From an uncultured Eubacteriales bacterium (GTDB lineage: Bacteria > Bacillota > Clostridia > TANB77 > CAG-508): a DNA stretch of 64,000 nt. The stretch covers positions 23,054-87,053 of the forward strand of contig CASEIZ010000008.1 of assembly GCA_949288185.1 (NCBI GenBank), given 5' to 3'. The notes beneath the pieces are model-generated. The model made no database searches. It worked only from the letters and a program-made list of their open reading frames with translations, and was not told the DNA's origin. The stretch's first letter is position 1. Each line of letters begins with the position of its first letter. Positions 27,018-35,451 of this stretch are shown one piece after another. A program made the translations under genes and the position numbers.

Positions 27018-27905
27018 ATGTCTTTTTCATCAGATATAAAACAGGAATTAAATAAAACAAATAGTCTAGCAAATAAAGAAAATGTAAAATTTGAACTAAT
27101 GGGATATTGTATTTCTGGAAATACAGATGTCATAAAAGGGAAAAATATTCGATTTTCAACAGAGAGTGACTATAATATTAATCGTTTTTCAAAATTATTA
27201 TCTAATTTGGAAATTAATCATGATATAGATGTTAATGGGAAAACATTTAACATTATGACAAAAGCATTTGATATTCACAAACTAGAATATTTAGAAGTAA
27301 AAGAAAATGAGATGTATGTGAAAGAGGAATTAAGAGAGATAAAAGGTGATGAAAAGAAAAAAGCATTTATTAGAGGAAGCTTTTTAGGTGCAGGTTCTAT
27401 AAATAACCCGGAAAATTCTTATCATTTAGAGATTGTATTATCAAATGAAAATAATTTAAAAGTATTACAAGAAATATTAACTGATTTTGATATCCATACA
27501 AAAGAATTAGTAACTAAGAATAGATATTCTGTTTATATAAAAGAAGGAGAAGAAATTTCAAAGTTATTGGCCTTAATTGGTGCTAACAAAGCAGTTATGC
27601 AATTTGAAGAGATTAGAATCCAAAAAGAAATGCGTGGAAAGGTAAATCGAATCGTCAATTGTGAAACAGCAAATTTAAACAAAACAATTAATGCATCGAT
27701 TGAACAAATTGCATCTATAAAAAAATTACAAGCAGATGGGAGATTTAATAAATTAGATGATAATCTAAAAGAAATTGCCATCTTAAGATTGGAAAATCCA
27801 GATATTTCATTAATGGAATTGGGAAAATTGCTAAAAGAACCAGTTGGAAAATCTGGTGTGAATTACAGATTAAAGAAAATAATGGAGATTGCAAATGGAA
27901 AATAA
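27018..27905 (+). CDS. whiA: Sporulation/cell-division regulator WhiA
   Basis: A 295-residue DNA-binding protein with a LAGLIDADG-derived N-terminal domain (residues 1-190; KAFIRGSFLGAGSI block) and a C-terminal helix-turn-helix (NPDISLMELGKLL ... KSGVNYRLKKI). In Bacillus it supports cell division and chromosome segregation. GGAGG precedes ATG 27018; the upstream in-frame ATG 26994 starts in the repeat arm and is rejected. Unlike the usual rapZ-yvcK-whiA cluster, it stands here with hemW, which overlaps its end by 11 bases. Confidence 0.93.
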   Translation: MSFSSDIKQELNKTNSLANKENVKFELMGYCISGNTDVIKGKNIRFSTESDYNINRFSKLLSNLEINHDIDVNGKTFNIMTKAFDIHKLEYLEVKENEMYVKEELREIKGDEKKKAFIRGSFLGAGSINNPENSYHLEIVLSNENNLKVLQEILTDFDIHTKELVTKNRYSVYIKEGEEISKLLALIGANKAVMQFEEIRIQKEMRGKVNRIVNCETANLNKTINASIEQIASIKKLQADGRFNKLDDNLKEIAILRLENPDISLMELGKLLKEPVGKSGVNYRLKKIMEIANGK

Positions 27906-29136
27906 GGAATTAGGAATTTATATACATATACCGTTTTGTCAGCATAAATGTGATTATTGCGATTTTGTTTCATTTTCAAATAAACAAGAATTTATAGAAA
28001 ATTATATAGAAACTGTAAAAAAGGAAATAAACAATTATTTTAGAGATAAAACATTGTTAGAAACATATACAGTAACCACGATATATATTGGTGGAGGAAC
28101 ACCATCTTATATAAATAGCAAATATATTTGTGGAATCATGCATGTTTTAGAAGAAAACTTAAAAGAGAATATGGTTAAAATGGAAGATATGGAAATTACC
28201 ATAGAAGTAAATCCAGGAACAGTCAATAAAGAAAAATTAGAGCAATATAGAAAAGCAAAAATCAATCGATTAAGTATTGGACTACAAAGTACGAATAATG
28301 AAATGCTAAAACAAATTGGAAGAATACATACTTATGAACAATTTTTAGAAACTTATCAAATGGCAAAAGAGGTTGGTTTTGATAATGTGAATGTAGATTT
28401 GATGATAGGATTGCCAAATCAAACGATAGAAGATATAAAAAGAAGCCTAGAAGAGGTTATACAATTACATCCAGCACATATTAGTGTGTATTCTTTAATT
28501 GTAGAAGAAGGGACAGTAATGGCACAAAAAATAGAAAATCATCAGTTAGAAGAAATGGATGAAGAGCTTGAACGAAATATGTATTGGTATGTTAAAAATA
28601 CATTAGAATTAAATGGATATACCCATTATGAGATTTCTAACTTTGCAAAAGAAGGAAAAGAATCAAAACATAATATGAATTGCTGGAGGCAAAAAGAATA
28701 TATTGGAATTGGGTTAAATGCACATTCTTATTTGAATTATGTAAGATATACAAACACTTCTGAAATGGAACAATATATAACTCGAATGAATGGATTAAAT
28801 GGACAAATAGTAGAGGATATTTTGGAATTATCTAATAATAAGGAAAAAACAAGTCTAGAAGAGAATGAAAAGAATATAGAAACAGCATATGAGATAGAAG
28901 AAGTACAAGATTTAGAAGACAGAAAAAAAGAATATATGCTTTTGGGATTAAGAACAATAGAAGGCGTATCTATATCAAAATTTAAGGAAAAATATATTGA
29001 TAATCCTATATTTTTATTTAGGAAAGAATTAGAAAAATTGGTGGAAGAAAAATTAGTTATGATAGATGGAGATTATATAAAACTTACCAATAAAGGCTTA
29101 GATTTAGCAAATTTGGTATGGGAAGAGTTTGTGTAA
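27895..29136 (+). CDS. hemW: Heme chaperone HemW (radical SAM, coproporphyrinogen III oxidase-like)
   Basis: A 413-residue radical-SAM protein. The cluster motif CxxxCxxC is CQHKCDYC at residues 15-22, GGGTPS binds SAM, and EVNPGT and IGLQS follow. Having Cys after the cluster triad as CDF, and lacking the HemN N-terminal extension, it fits HemW, which inserts heme, rather than HemN. A roughly 35-residue acidic insertion lies near 300-335 (NNKEKTSLEENEKN). ATG 27895 has GGAG upstream inside whiA; coupled to it. Confidence 0.92.
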   Translation: MENKELGIYIHIPFCQHKCDYCDFVSFSNKQEFIENYIETVKKEINNYFRDKTLLETYTVTTIYIGGGTPSYINSKYICGIMHVLEENLKENMVKMEDMEITIEVNPGTVNKEKLEQYRKAKINRLSIGLQSTNNEMLKQIGRIHTYEQFLETYQMAKEVGFDNVNVDLMIGLPNQTIEDIKRSLEEVIQLHPAHISVYSLIVEEGTVMAQKIENHQLEEMDEELERNMYWYVKNTLELNGYTHYEISNFAKEGKESKHNMNCWRQKEYIGIGLNAHSYLNYVRYTNTSEMEQYITRMNGLNGQIVEDILELSNNKEKTSLEENEKNIETAYEIEEVQDLEDRKKEYMLLGLRTIEGVSISKFKEKYIDNPIFLFRKELEKLVEEKLVMIDGDYIKLTNKGLDLANLVWEEFV

Positions 29137-29160
29137 GTATGGTAATATAGTAGTACAGTA

Positions 29161-29240
29161 GTACAGTTAATCTTGCAGTAGTACAGTTAATCTTGCAGTA
29201 GTACAGTTAATCTTGCAGTAGTACAGTTAATCTTGCAGTT
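29161..29240. repeat. Four tandem copies of a 20-bp unit
   Basis: GTACAGTTAATCTTGCAGTA occurs four times head to tail (29161-29180, -29200, -29220, -29240, the last with one change), after a partial copy from 29151. No spacers, so not CRISPR. It ends just before a TTGACA -35 box (29243), where it could modulate promoter activity. Confidence 0.95.
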
Positions 29241-29242
29241 GT

Positions 29243-29272
29243 TTGACATAATATATGAAATTGTAGTAAAAT
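29243..29272 (+). promoter_or_regulatory. Sigma-A promoter for small membrane protein gene
   Basis: Consensus TTGACA, 18-base spacer, TAAAAT, immediately after the tandem repeats. Confidence 0.75.
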
Positions 29273-29367
29273 ATACGTATAGAGGTAACTCCTTTAACAT
29301 AAATTTCTGGTTAGATTACACTGTGACCCATTAACGGTTAACTAACAAAAAAGAGAGGGATGATAGT

Positions 29368-29607
29368 ATGAAGTATTTTTTGTTTGTTTTTGTATTCAGC
29401 ATCTTAATGCTCGTCTTCGATTTTATCAAATGGACTGAGGCGAAGCTTAGCCGGAGCGCTTGCGTAGTATGTGTTTTAATAACAGTCGCGGCTGGCGCTT
29501 TAGGATATGGCCGGGGATGGGATCCTCTGGTCATAATCACCACAATGTTAGCTGCATTGGCGGTGATGTTAATAATAGCCTTGTTCTTTTGGGCAAAGAT
29601 AGAATAG
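29368..29607 (+). CDS. Small two-helix membrane protein, foreign composition
   Basis: A 79-residue protein with two or three hydrophobic segments (residues 3-18, 32-47, 53-75) separated by short polar loops. GC over 29401-29580 is 85/180 (47%) by hand count, far above neighbours, and it uses CGG, GCG and CTC codons rare nearby; this suggests recent transfer. It has its own promoter, a GAGAGGG ribosome site and a strong terminator, so it is an independent unit. Not recognised; a toxin-like peptide or immunity protein are possibilities without direct support. Confidence 0.7.
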   Translation: MKYFLFVFVFSILMLVFDFIKWTEAKLSRSACVVCVLITVAAGALGYGRGWDPLVIITTMLAALAVMLIIALFFWAKIE

Positions 29608-29631
29608 AGGTAGAGAGTGTAACCTAACCAG

Positions 29632-29673
29632 AGCAAAATCTTACCCACATGTATGGTGGGATTTTTTGCTTTA
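29632..29673 (+). terminator. Strong terminator after small membrane protein gene
   Basis: AGCAAAATC..CCCAC (29632-29648) pairs with GTGGGATTTTTTGCT (29656-29670). Confidence 0.88.
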
Positions 29674-29751
29674 TATACCACTATAAAATCTATTTATACA
29701 GTTTGCAGTAGCAAAATTACTTCAAAATGTTAAAAAAATTTGCTGAATACA

Positions 29752-29780
29752 TTGACAATTAGCAACAAATATGATATCAT
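29752..29780 (+). promoter_or_regulatory. Sigma-A promoter of the infC-rpmI-rplT operon
   Basis: Consensus TTGACA, 17-base spacer, TATCAT; transcription would begin near 29787. Confidence 0.8.
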
Positions 29781-29786
29781 ATTTAA

Positions 29787-29936
29787 CGTTACAAGAAGAA
29801 GTCAAACTTCTCACCTTATCCAAATGAGGAAAAAGGTTAGAAATTTAATAAATTTAGCATTGTATGATGCTAGTTTTATTTTGGATTTGACTTGTAACAA
29901 AAGTCAAATTTTTTTATGTTATTGGAGGTGTTTTGT
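29787..29936 (+). promoter_or_regulatory. infC leader with attenuator, probably L20-responsive
   Basis: A 150-base leader without a gene. ATTTGACT (29885-29892) and AGTCAAAT (29902-29909) followed by T7 form a terminator 7-15 bases before the infC RBS. An upstream AAGTCAAACTT stretch (29800-29811) could pair with the terminator's left strand as antiterminator. In Bacillus, excess L20 promotes termination in the leader of this same operon. The L20-binding fold itself was not verified. Confidence 0.65.
29885..29916 (+). terminator. Attenuator terminator before infC
   Basis: 8-bp stem, 9-base loop, T7; it lies directly upstream of the ribosome site TTGGAGG. Confidence 0.8.
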
Positions 29937-30452
29937 ATAAAACAAGAATTACCAATTAATGGTCAAATAAGAGCAAAAGAAGTTCAATTAATAGGAGACA
30001 ATGGAGAAAAAATAGGTGTTATTTCTTTAAATGAAGCTTTGGAAAAAGCAGAAGAAAAAAACTTGGATTTAGTTTTAGTTGCTCCAAATGCAAATCCACC
30101 AGTTTGTAAAATTATGAACTATGGAAAATATAAATTTGAGCAAGCTAAAAAAGAAAAAGAAGCTAAGAAAAAACAAAAAAGTTTTGAAATTAAAGAAATA
30201 AGAGTAACTCCTAATATTGAAGAACATGATTTTAGTTTCAAATCTAAAAATGCTAAAAAATTTATACAAGATGGAAACAAAGTAAAAATAACAGTTAGAT
30301 TTAGAGGAAGAGAAGTAAACAATTCAAAAGCAGGTGAATTGGTGTTAAACAAATTCATAGAAGACATGAGTGATATTGCAGTGGTAGAAAAAGCACCAAA
30401 ACTTGAAGGAAGAAATATGTTTACCATTCTTGCTAAAAAAACTGAAAAATAA
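29937..30452 (+). CDS. infC: Translation initiation factor IF-3, AUA start
   Basis: A 171-residue IF-3: N-terminal domain (KQELPINGQIRAKEVQLIG), basic linker rich in Lys (about 70-90), C-terminal domain with EIRVTPNIEEHDF and VRFRGRE. It prevents premature subunit joining and rejects bad start codons. GGAGG (29924-29928) is 8 bases from ATA 29937, giving the standard N-terminus M-KQELPING. The in-frame ATG 29916 would place the ribosome site inside the gene. infC is the classic case of a non-AUG (AUU) start permitting autoregulation; AUA here fits that. Confidence 0.95.
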   Translation: MKQELPINGQIRAKEVQLIGDNGEKIGVISLNEALEKAEEKNLDLVLVAPNANPPVCKIMNYGKYKFEQAKKEKEAKKKQKSFEIKEIRVTPNIEEHDFSFKSKNAKKFIQDGNKVKITVRFRGREVNNSKAGELVLNKFIEDMSDIAVVEKAPKLEGRNMFTILAKKTEK

Positions 30453-30474
30453 AAAATAGGAAGGAGAATGACTT

Positions 30475-30678
30475 ATGCCAAAATTAAAAACAAATAAAGC
30501 TGCAAAGAAAAGATATTCTTTAACAGCAACAGGAAAAGTAAAAAGAACAAAATCAAACAGAAGACACTTATTAGCAAACAAAACAAAAAGACAAAAAAAA
30601 TCAGGAAAAATTCAAAATGCTTATGCAGACAAAACATGTATGAATACAATCAAAAAATTATTACCTTATGGTAATTAA
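30475..30678 (+). CDS. rpmI: 50S ribosomal protein L35
   Basis: A 67-residue basic protein of exactly the family pattern: MPKLKTNKAAKKRY, TATGKVKR, AYADKTCMNTIKKLLPYG (canonical ends with ..LPY). GGAAGGAG precedes it. 22 bases behind infC, in the conserved infC-rpmI-rplT order. A GGGAT/ATCCC hairpin follows at about 30706-30727, before rplT. Confidence 0.97.
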   Translation: MPKLKTNKAAKKRYSLTATGKVKRTKSNRRHLLANKTKRQKKSGKIQNAYADKTCMNTIKKLLPYGN

Positions 30679-30788
30679 AATGAAGGTAAATATATATTCA
30701 CAAGGGGAGGGGATATTTTTTATCCCTAGAGAATTTACCATAAAGAAAAAAGTGTCCCCTGTCAAATAGAAAAAGGAAGGTGATAGAT

Positions 30789-31139
30789 ATGGCAAGAGTA
30801 AAAACAGCAAGAACAACAAGAGCAAGACATAAAAAAATATTAAAACAAGCCAAAGGATATTATGGAGCAAAACATTATAGATTTAGAAATGCAAATCAAG
30901 CAGTTATGAAATCTTTAGCATATGCATATGTAGGAAGAAAAGATAAAAAGAGTAATTTTAGAAAATTATGGATAGCAAGAATTAATGCAGCAGCAAGAAT
31001 GAATGGAACAACATATAGTAGATTAATTGCAGGATTAAAAAAAGCAAATGTAACAATCAATAGAAAAATGTTAGCAGACATTGCGATAACAGATCCAAAA
31101 GCTTTTACAGAAATTGCTGAAATTGCAAAAAAAGCATAA
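30789..31139 (+). CDS. rplT: 50S ribosomal protein L20
   Basis: A 116-residue highly basic protein: [44 protein letters not shown], blocks diagnostic of L20. It assembles 23S rRNA and in Firmicutes represses its own operon through the leader. ATG 30789 (AAGGAAGG upstream) is chosen over the TTG at 30780. Confidence 0.97.
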   Translation: MARVKTARTTRARHKKILKQAKGYYGAKHYRFRNANQAVMKSLAYAYVGRKDKKSNFRKLWIARINAAARMNGTTYSRLIAGLKKANVTINRKMLADIAITDPKAFTEIAEIAKKA

Positions 31140-31154
31140 TATGTGGAAATAAAG

Positions 31155-31197
31155 AATAAAGTTATTTTATAGAAATGAAATAGCTTTATTTTTTTTG
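31155..31197 (+). terminator. Terminator of the infC operon
   Basis: AATAAAGTTATTT pairs with AAATAGCTTTATT (13 bp, one G-U), then T7. Confidence 0.85.
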
Positions 31198-31272
31198 ATA
31201 AAATTAAAAAAATCAGAATGAAAGAAATAAGTATATTTATAAGTAAAAATAAAAAATGGATAAAATAGAAAC

Positions 31273-31300
31273 AGAAAAGGGCGAGAATTTGTCTCGCCTA
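31273..31300 (-). terminator. Terminator of the spoVA operon
   Basis: On the minus strand GGCGAG (complement of 31293-31298) pairs with CTCGCC (complement of 31280-31285) followed by CTTTTCTGTTT, just beyond the corrected spoVAE stop at 31304. Confidence 0.65.
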
Positions 31301-31303
31301 ATT

Positions 31304-31700
31304 TTATTGTTTTTTCATTTTTGGTTTTGAAATTAAAGCGGCCAAATAACCAAAGAAGATAGCAGCGGCGATTCCGTCCGGCAGCTGCTTTGACACCACC
31401 TGTAAAAGCACCAATAAATCCTATGTTTTTAACTTCTTCAATAGCACCTTTTGCTAAATTATAACCAAATCCTGTTAAAGGAACAGTAGCACCAGCGCCT
31501 GCAAAATCTACCAAATATTGATAAATTCCTAATCCACCTAAAATGGCGCCTAGAGTTACAAAAATAACTAAAATTCTTGCAGGTGTTAATTTGGTTTTAT
31601 CAATTAAAATTTGACCGATGACACAAATTAAGCCACCAACAACAAAGCATTTTAGAAGTGAGGACCATTCAAAAACAGTACTCCAATCAACTTCATTCAT
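31304..31700 (-). pseudogene. spoVAE: Stage V sporulation protein AE, 1-base frameshift near its end
   Basis: SpoVAE is a membrane subunit of the SpoVA channel that moves dipicolinic acid into the spore. Reading from ATG 31700 gives a normal sequence with several membrane helices to GGVKAAAG, then departs into RNRRCYLLW and runs to 31167. Removing one base at about 31376 restores GGIAAAIFFGYLAALISKPK and a stop at 31304, the expected family ending. So it is one extra base, not in a homopolymer. Real mutation or sequencing error cannot be distinguished here. RBS GAAAGGA. Last gene of spoVAC-AD-AE. Confidence 0.88.
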
Positions 31701-31821
31701 AAAATTTCAATCCTTTCAAATTTAAAGTATTTTAAATAATATAAATATATTTATGACTGAACTATGAAACATTTCAATCTATATTGTTTTATACAAATAG
31801 GAAATAGAAACAAAATAAAAA

Positions 31822-32827
31822 CTACAAATTTTCAATACTAATTGCATGAGCAATACCAGGAATGGATTCTCCTTGTTGTGAACTAGTAGAATTCATTAAG
31901 GCACCAGTAGCAATTAGTAAGATTCTTTTCATTTTTCTTTCCTTTAATTGCTTGAAAAAATATCCTGAAAATACAGTTCCACAGCAGGCACAACCACTAC
32001 CACCACTATGCGTGTCTTGAGTTTCTTTATCAAAAATTAAAACACCACAATCATTATAATTATTTTTTATGTTATATCCATTTGCTTTTAATAGATCAAT
32101 GGCAATTTCTTTACCAACATATCCTAAATCTCCACTAATAATGGCATCATAATAATTTGGACTTCTTCCAGTATCTTGAAAATGAGTGGTTACTGTACCT
32201 GCAAAACTTGGTGCCATAGCAGCACCCATATTATTTCCATCTTTTATTCCCATATCAATAATTTTTCCCGGTGTAATATGTGTAATATATGGTCCAGAGC
32301 CATTTTTAGAAACAATGGCACTTCCAGAACCTGTAACAGTCCATTGACTTGTTTGCGGTCTTTGATTTCCCAATTCTAAAGGAAATCGAAATTGTTTTTC
32401 TGCACTGCAGAAGTGGCTAGAAGTCGCACATAAAACATAATTTGCAAAGCTTTCTGCACAAATAGCACCTAAAGTTAAAGATTCGACAAAAGTAGAACAA
32501 GCACCAAAAACACCGAAAAAAGGAATATTTAAATCTCTCAATCCAAAACTTGAAGAGATACATTGGTTAAGTAAATCTCCTGCAAACATACAATCGATAT
32601 CACTTGATGAAATACCGTGCTTTTCGAATAACCATATTGACAGTTTCTTTTATAATTTTACTTTCTGCTTTTTCCCATGTTTTTTCACCCCAAAATTCGT
32701 CATCTAATGTTTGATCAAAATATTTAGCTAAAGGACCTTCAGCTTCTTTAGGTCCAACAATAGAAGCACATTCTAAAATCGTAGGAGGAGTGGTAAACTT
32801 AATCGTTTGCTTTCCTAATCTTTCCAA
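31822..32827 (-). pseudogene. spoVAD: Stage V sporulation protein AD, split by a 1-base frameshift
   Basis: SpoVAD is the thiolase-fold dipicolinic-acid-binding subunit of the SpoVA complex. The N-terminal part (SIVGPKEAEGPLAKYFD, GEKTWEKAESK) and C-terminal part (FAGDLLNQCISSSFG, FFGVFGACSTFVES, QWTVTGSGSAIV, GSGCACCG, QQGESIPGIAHA) lie in two frames. Dropping one base from the A4 run (plus-strand T4 at 32621-32624) joins them as IRKHGISSSDIDCMFAGD, giving about 334 residues, near the Bacillus 338. Start is TTG 32827 behind GGGAG; the longer upstream frame from 32935 reads through a repeat element and is rejected. Confidence 0.9.
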
Positions 32828-32848
32828 AATATTCAGCTCCCTTCGAAA

Positions 32849-32960
32849 GGTTGCCAAAGGGGACGGGCTATTTTGGCAACTTATTAATGAGTTTTGATTT
32901 ATCTCATATATAATTATCGTGTTAAAAGTTGCCAAAATAGCCCGTCCCCTTTGGCAACTT
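32849..32960. repeat. Inverted repeat element inside the spoVA operon
   Basis: Arms 32850-32882 and 32928-32960 carry GTTGCC...GGGGACGGG...GGCAAC in opposite orientation; each arm also folds on itself (GTTGCC/GGCAAC). It exactly fills the space between the spoVAC stop (32961) and spoVAD RBS. Confidence 0.9.
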
Positions 32961-33428
32961 TTAAACTAAAGTAATGTGTTGTGTATTAAAAATTAAGTAG
33001 ATAATACCGACTAATATAGAGGTAGATATACCAAATACTAAAACAGGTCCAGCAACGGTAAACATCTTTCCACCAACACCCATAACATAACCTTCTGATT
33101 TATATTCCATGGCTGGAGAAACAATAGAATTTGCAAATCCTGTAATAGGAATTAAGGAACCTGCACCTGCAAATTTTCCGATTTTATTAAAAATATTTAA
33201 CCCAGTAAGAAAAGCAGACAAGCCAATCAATAAAATGGAAACAATTGTCCCAGAAATTTGTGTATCAAATCCTCTATCTTTACAAATATTAAGAATAATC
33301 TGTCCAATTGTACAAATAAGACCTCCTACCCAAAAAGCATTAAAACAATTTTTTAAAATTGGTGAGTTGGGAGATTTTTTATCTACATAATCTTGATATG
33401 TTTTTTTTGTCTCTGTTGGATTTTCCAT
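32961..33428 (-). CDS. spoVAC: Stage V sporulation protein AC
   Basis: A 155-residue membrane protein, the mechanosensitive channel subunit of the SpoVA dipicolinic acid transporter. AFWVGGLICTIGQ, FAGAGSLIPITGFANS and EYKSEGYVMGVGGKMF are family blocks shared in part with SpoVAE. About five hydrophobic segments. ATG 33428 is the only in-frame start; an in-frame stop lies 4 codons upstream, and the only strong AAAGGAG is about 40 bases away, so its translation signal is unusually weak. First gene of the spoVA operon; no spoVAA/AB are present, as is usual for Clostridia. Confidence 0.93.
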   Translation of the reverse strand: MENPTETKKTYQDYVDKKSPNSPILKNCFNAFWVGGLICTIGQIILNICKDRGFDTQISGTIVSILLIGLSAFLTGLNIFNKIGKFAGAGSLIPITGFANSIVSPAMEYKSEGYVMGVGGKMFTVAGPVLVFGISTSILVGIIYLIFNTQHITLV

Positions 33429-33504
33429 AGTTACTTATATGATATTTTTTACAAAAAAATATGCATATACTCCTTTCTTTAAATTTTTGTTATCATAAAC
33501 CGAT

Positions 33505-33732
33505 TTATGCATCTTTGTTATCTTTTCTATTTAAATCAATAGAAAATGAGATATCTAAATCAACAAAATATTCAGAAATCTTATCTCCACTAATGCTTGC
33601 TCTTTGTTCTAAAACCCTGATGTCAGAAAGATAATCAATTGTTTTAGAAGCTTCTGCAACAGCTTTTACAATAGCATCTTTCCATGATACAGTTGAATTA
33701 CCTGTAATCATTAAATGTTTTTTAATTTCCAT
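33505..33732 (-). CDS. Dodecin family flavin-binding protein
   Basis: A 75-residue small protein matching dodecin: beta strand HLMITGNSTVSWKDAI, helix VKAVAEASKTIDYL, strands RVLEQRASIS and KISEYFVDLDISFSI. Dodecins form 12-mers that store flavins or cap reactive cofactors. ATG 33732 is taken behind GGAGG (8 bases); the earlier ATG 33771 has no site. It lies 76 bases upstream of spoVAC on the same strand; co-transcription is possible but not shown. Confidence 0.8.
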   Translation of the reverse strand: MEIKKHLMITGNSTVSWKDAIVKAVAEASKTIDYLSDIRVLEQRASISGDKISEYFVDLDISFSIDLNRKDNKDA

Positions 33733-33920
33733 ACATATAACCTCCAAATCTTTTAAAAATATGTTTTCCAAAAAAATAAAAAATATACAAAACTGGTAGA
33801 AAAAATGTAAATTACAGTATATAATTTAGAAAAGTAAGTGATTAGCAAAAAAATCAATTGTTTAAAAGATAACAAAGTAAAGAATAAAACATAAAAAATA
33901 AGAAGGAGAAAATAGGTGTT

Positions 33921-35249
33921 ATGGATATTGTAAGAGAAGTAGCATTAAAAACTTTATATAAAATCGATAAAGAAGATGCATATTCTAATATTGCTTTAGA
34001 TGAAACAATCAAGGAAAATAGAAATACGTTAGATGATAGAGATACAGGATTTATTTCAGAAATTGTATATGGTGTTACTTCGTGGAAATTAACCATAGAT
34101 GAAATTATAAAAAAATATTCAAAACTTAAACTAAAAAAAATTTCACCATGGATTTTAAATATATTGAGAATGGGAATTTATCAAATTGTTTTTTTAGATA
34201 AAGTTCCTAAATCGGCAGCAGTTAATGAAAGTGTTAATTTGGCAAAACGATATGGACACAAAGGAAGTAGCAATTTTGTGAATGCCGTTTTAAGAAAAGT
34301 AGTGAAAAAAGATTATGAAGCATTTTTTGAAATTGAAAATCCAATTGAAAGAATTTCCAAAACAACTTCTATGCCAGTTTGGATAATAGAAGAATTATTA
34401 AAAGAAAATGACATAGAAAAAGTAGAAGAAATTTGTAAAGCTTCTAATATAAAGCCAAAAGTAGCAATTAGAATGAATCATTTAAAAACGAATAAACAAG
34501 AATTGGAAAACTTATTAAAAGAAAGAAATATACCATTTCACGATGGAAAGTTTGAAGATTTTTTGATATTAGAAAAAGCAAAAAATATAGAACATTTAGA
34601 CCTATTTAAAAAAGGATATTTCACAATTCAAGACGAAGGAGCAGGATTGATTGCAAAAATTGTTAATCCACAACCAAATGAAGTGATATTAGATGCTTGT
34701 AGTAGTCCAGGAGGAAAGACTACCTATATGGCAGAATTAATGGAGGATAAAGGAAAAATTCTTGCATGGGATTTACATCCACATAGAGTAAAATTAGTAG
34801 AAGAAAATGCAAAACGATTAGGTATTCATATTATTAAAACAGAATGTCAAGATGCAATGATTTTTAAGGAAGAATATAAAGAAAAATTTGACAAAATTTT
34901 GTTAGACGTACCATGTTTAGGAATTGGTGTATTAAAACGAAAACCAGATATTAAATGGAAAAGAAAGCCAGAAGATATTGAAGAAATTACGCAAATTCAA
35001 CAAAATATTTTAGAAACATGTTCAAAATATTTAAAACAAGAGGGAGAAATGGTTTATTCAACTTGTAGTATTTTCAGAGAAGAAAATGATAAAATAATAG
35101 AAAAATTTTTAGAAAATAATCAAAATTTTGCATATCTAGAAATAAAAATGTCCAAAATAGAAAATAAAATAGAAAATATGCATAAAATCAAATTATATCA
35201 AAATAATGAAACAGATGGTTTTTTTATATGTAAATTACAAAAAAAGTAA
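33921..35249 (+). CDS. rsmB: 16S rRNA (cytosine 967-C5)-methyltransferase
   Basis: A 442-residue protein: N-terminal NusB-like RNA-binding domain (1-140) and a C-terminal SAM methyltransferase with DACSSPGGKTTYMAEL (SAM loop), DVPCLGIGVLKRKPDIKW (Cys near 331) and VYSTCSIFREEN (catalytic Cys near 381). Length matches E. coli RsmB. AAGGAG lies 12-17 bases before ATG 33921. A weak TATAAT is at 33820-33825. Confidence 0.94.
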   Translation: MDIVREVALKTLYKIDKEDAYSNIALDETIKENRNTLDDRDTGFISEIVYGVTSWKLTIDEIIKKYSKLKLKKISPWILNILRMGIYQIVFLDKVPKSAAVNESVNLAKRYGHKGSSNFVNAVLRKVVKKDYEAFFEIENPIERISKTTSMPVWIIEELLKENDIEKVEEICKASNIKPKVAIRMNHLKTNKQELENLLKERNIPFHDGKFEDFLILEKAKNIEHLDLFKKGYFTIQDEGAGLIAKIVNPQPNEVILDACSSPGGKTTYMAELMEDKGKILAWDLHPHRVKLVEENAKRLGIHIIKTECQDAMIFKEEYKEKFDKILLDVPCLGIGVLKRKPDIKWKRKPEDIEEITQIQQNILETCSKYLKQEGEMVYSTCSIFREENDKIIEKFLENNQNFAYLEIKMSKIENKIENMHKIKLYQNNETDGFFICKLQKK

Positions 35250-35304
35250 ATATTACAATTTGAATACACTAAAATTACAATTGCATTAAAATCAGATAAA
35301 AATA

Positions 35305-35332
35305 TTGATTTTTGTCTATAGGATGATAAAAT
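35305..35332 (+). promoter_or_regulatory. Probable sigma-A promoter of the type IV pilus operon
   Basis: TTGATT, 16-base spacer, TAAAAT, about 120 bases upstream of the first pilus gene. The 202-base gap between rsmB and that gene holds nothing else recognisable. Confidence 0.5.
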
Positions 35333-35451
35333 AAAATAGTATTAATATACATGCTTGCCAAATAAATAGAAACTTGTTAATTTATTCAAGTATCAAATTT
35401 TATGAAGTGTAAAAAATAACAATAAAGATAAAAATAAAAAAGGAGCAAAAG

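Noticed and set aside
29151..29240. Possible CRISPR array from the 20-bp repeats
   Set aside because: Copies are head to tail with no spacers, and no cas genes are present.
31167..31303. Long C-terminal tail of SpoVAE as annotated by the raw frame
   Set aside because: It is the out-of-frame product of the one-base insertion and passes through two terminators.
32828..32935. N-terminal extension of SpoVAD upstream of TTG 32827
   Set aside because: It translates a repeat element; the family N-terminus and RBS fit TTG 32827.
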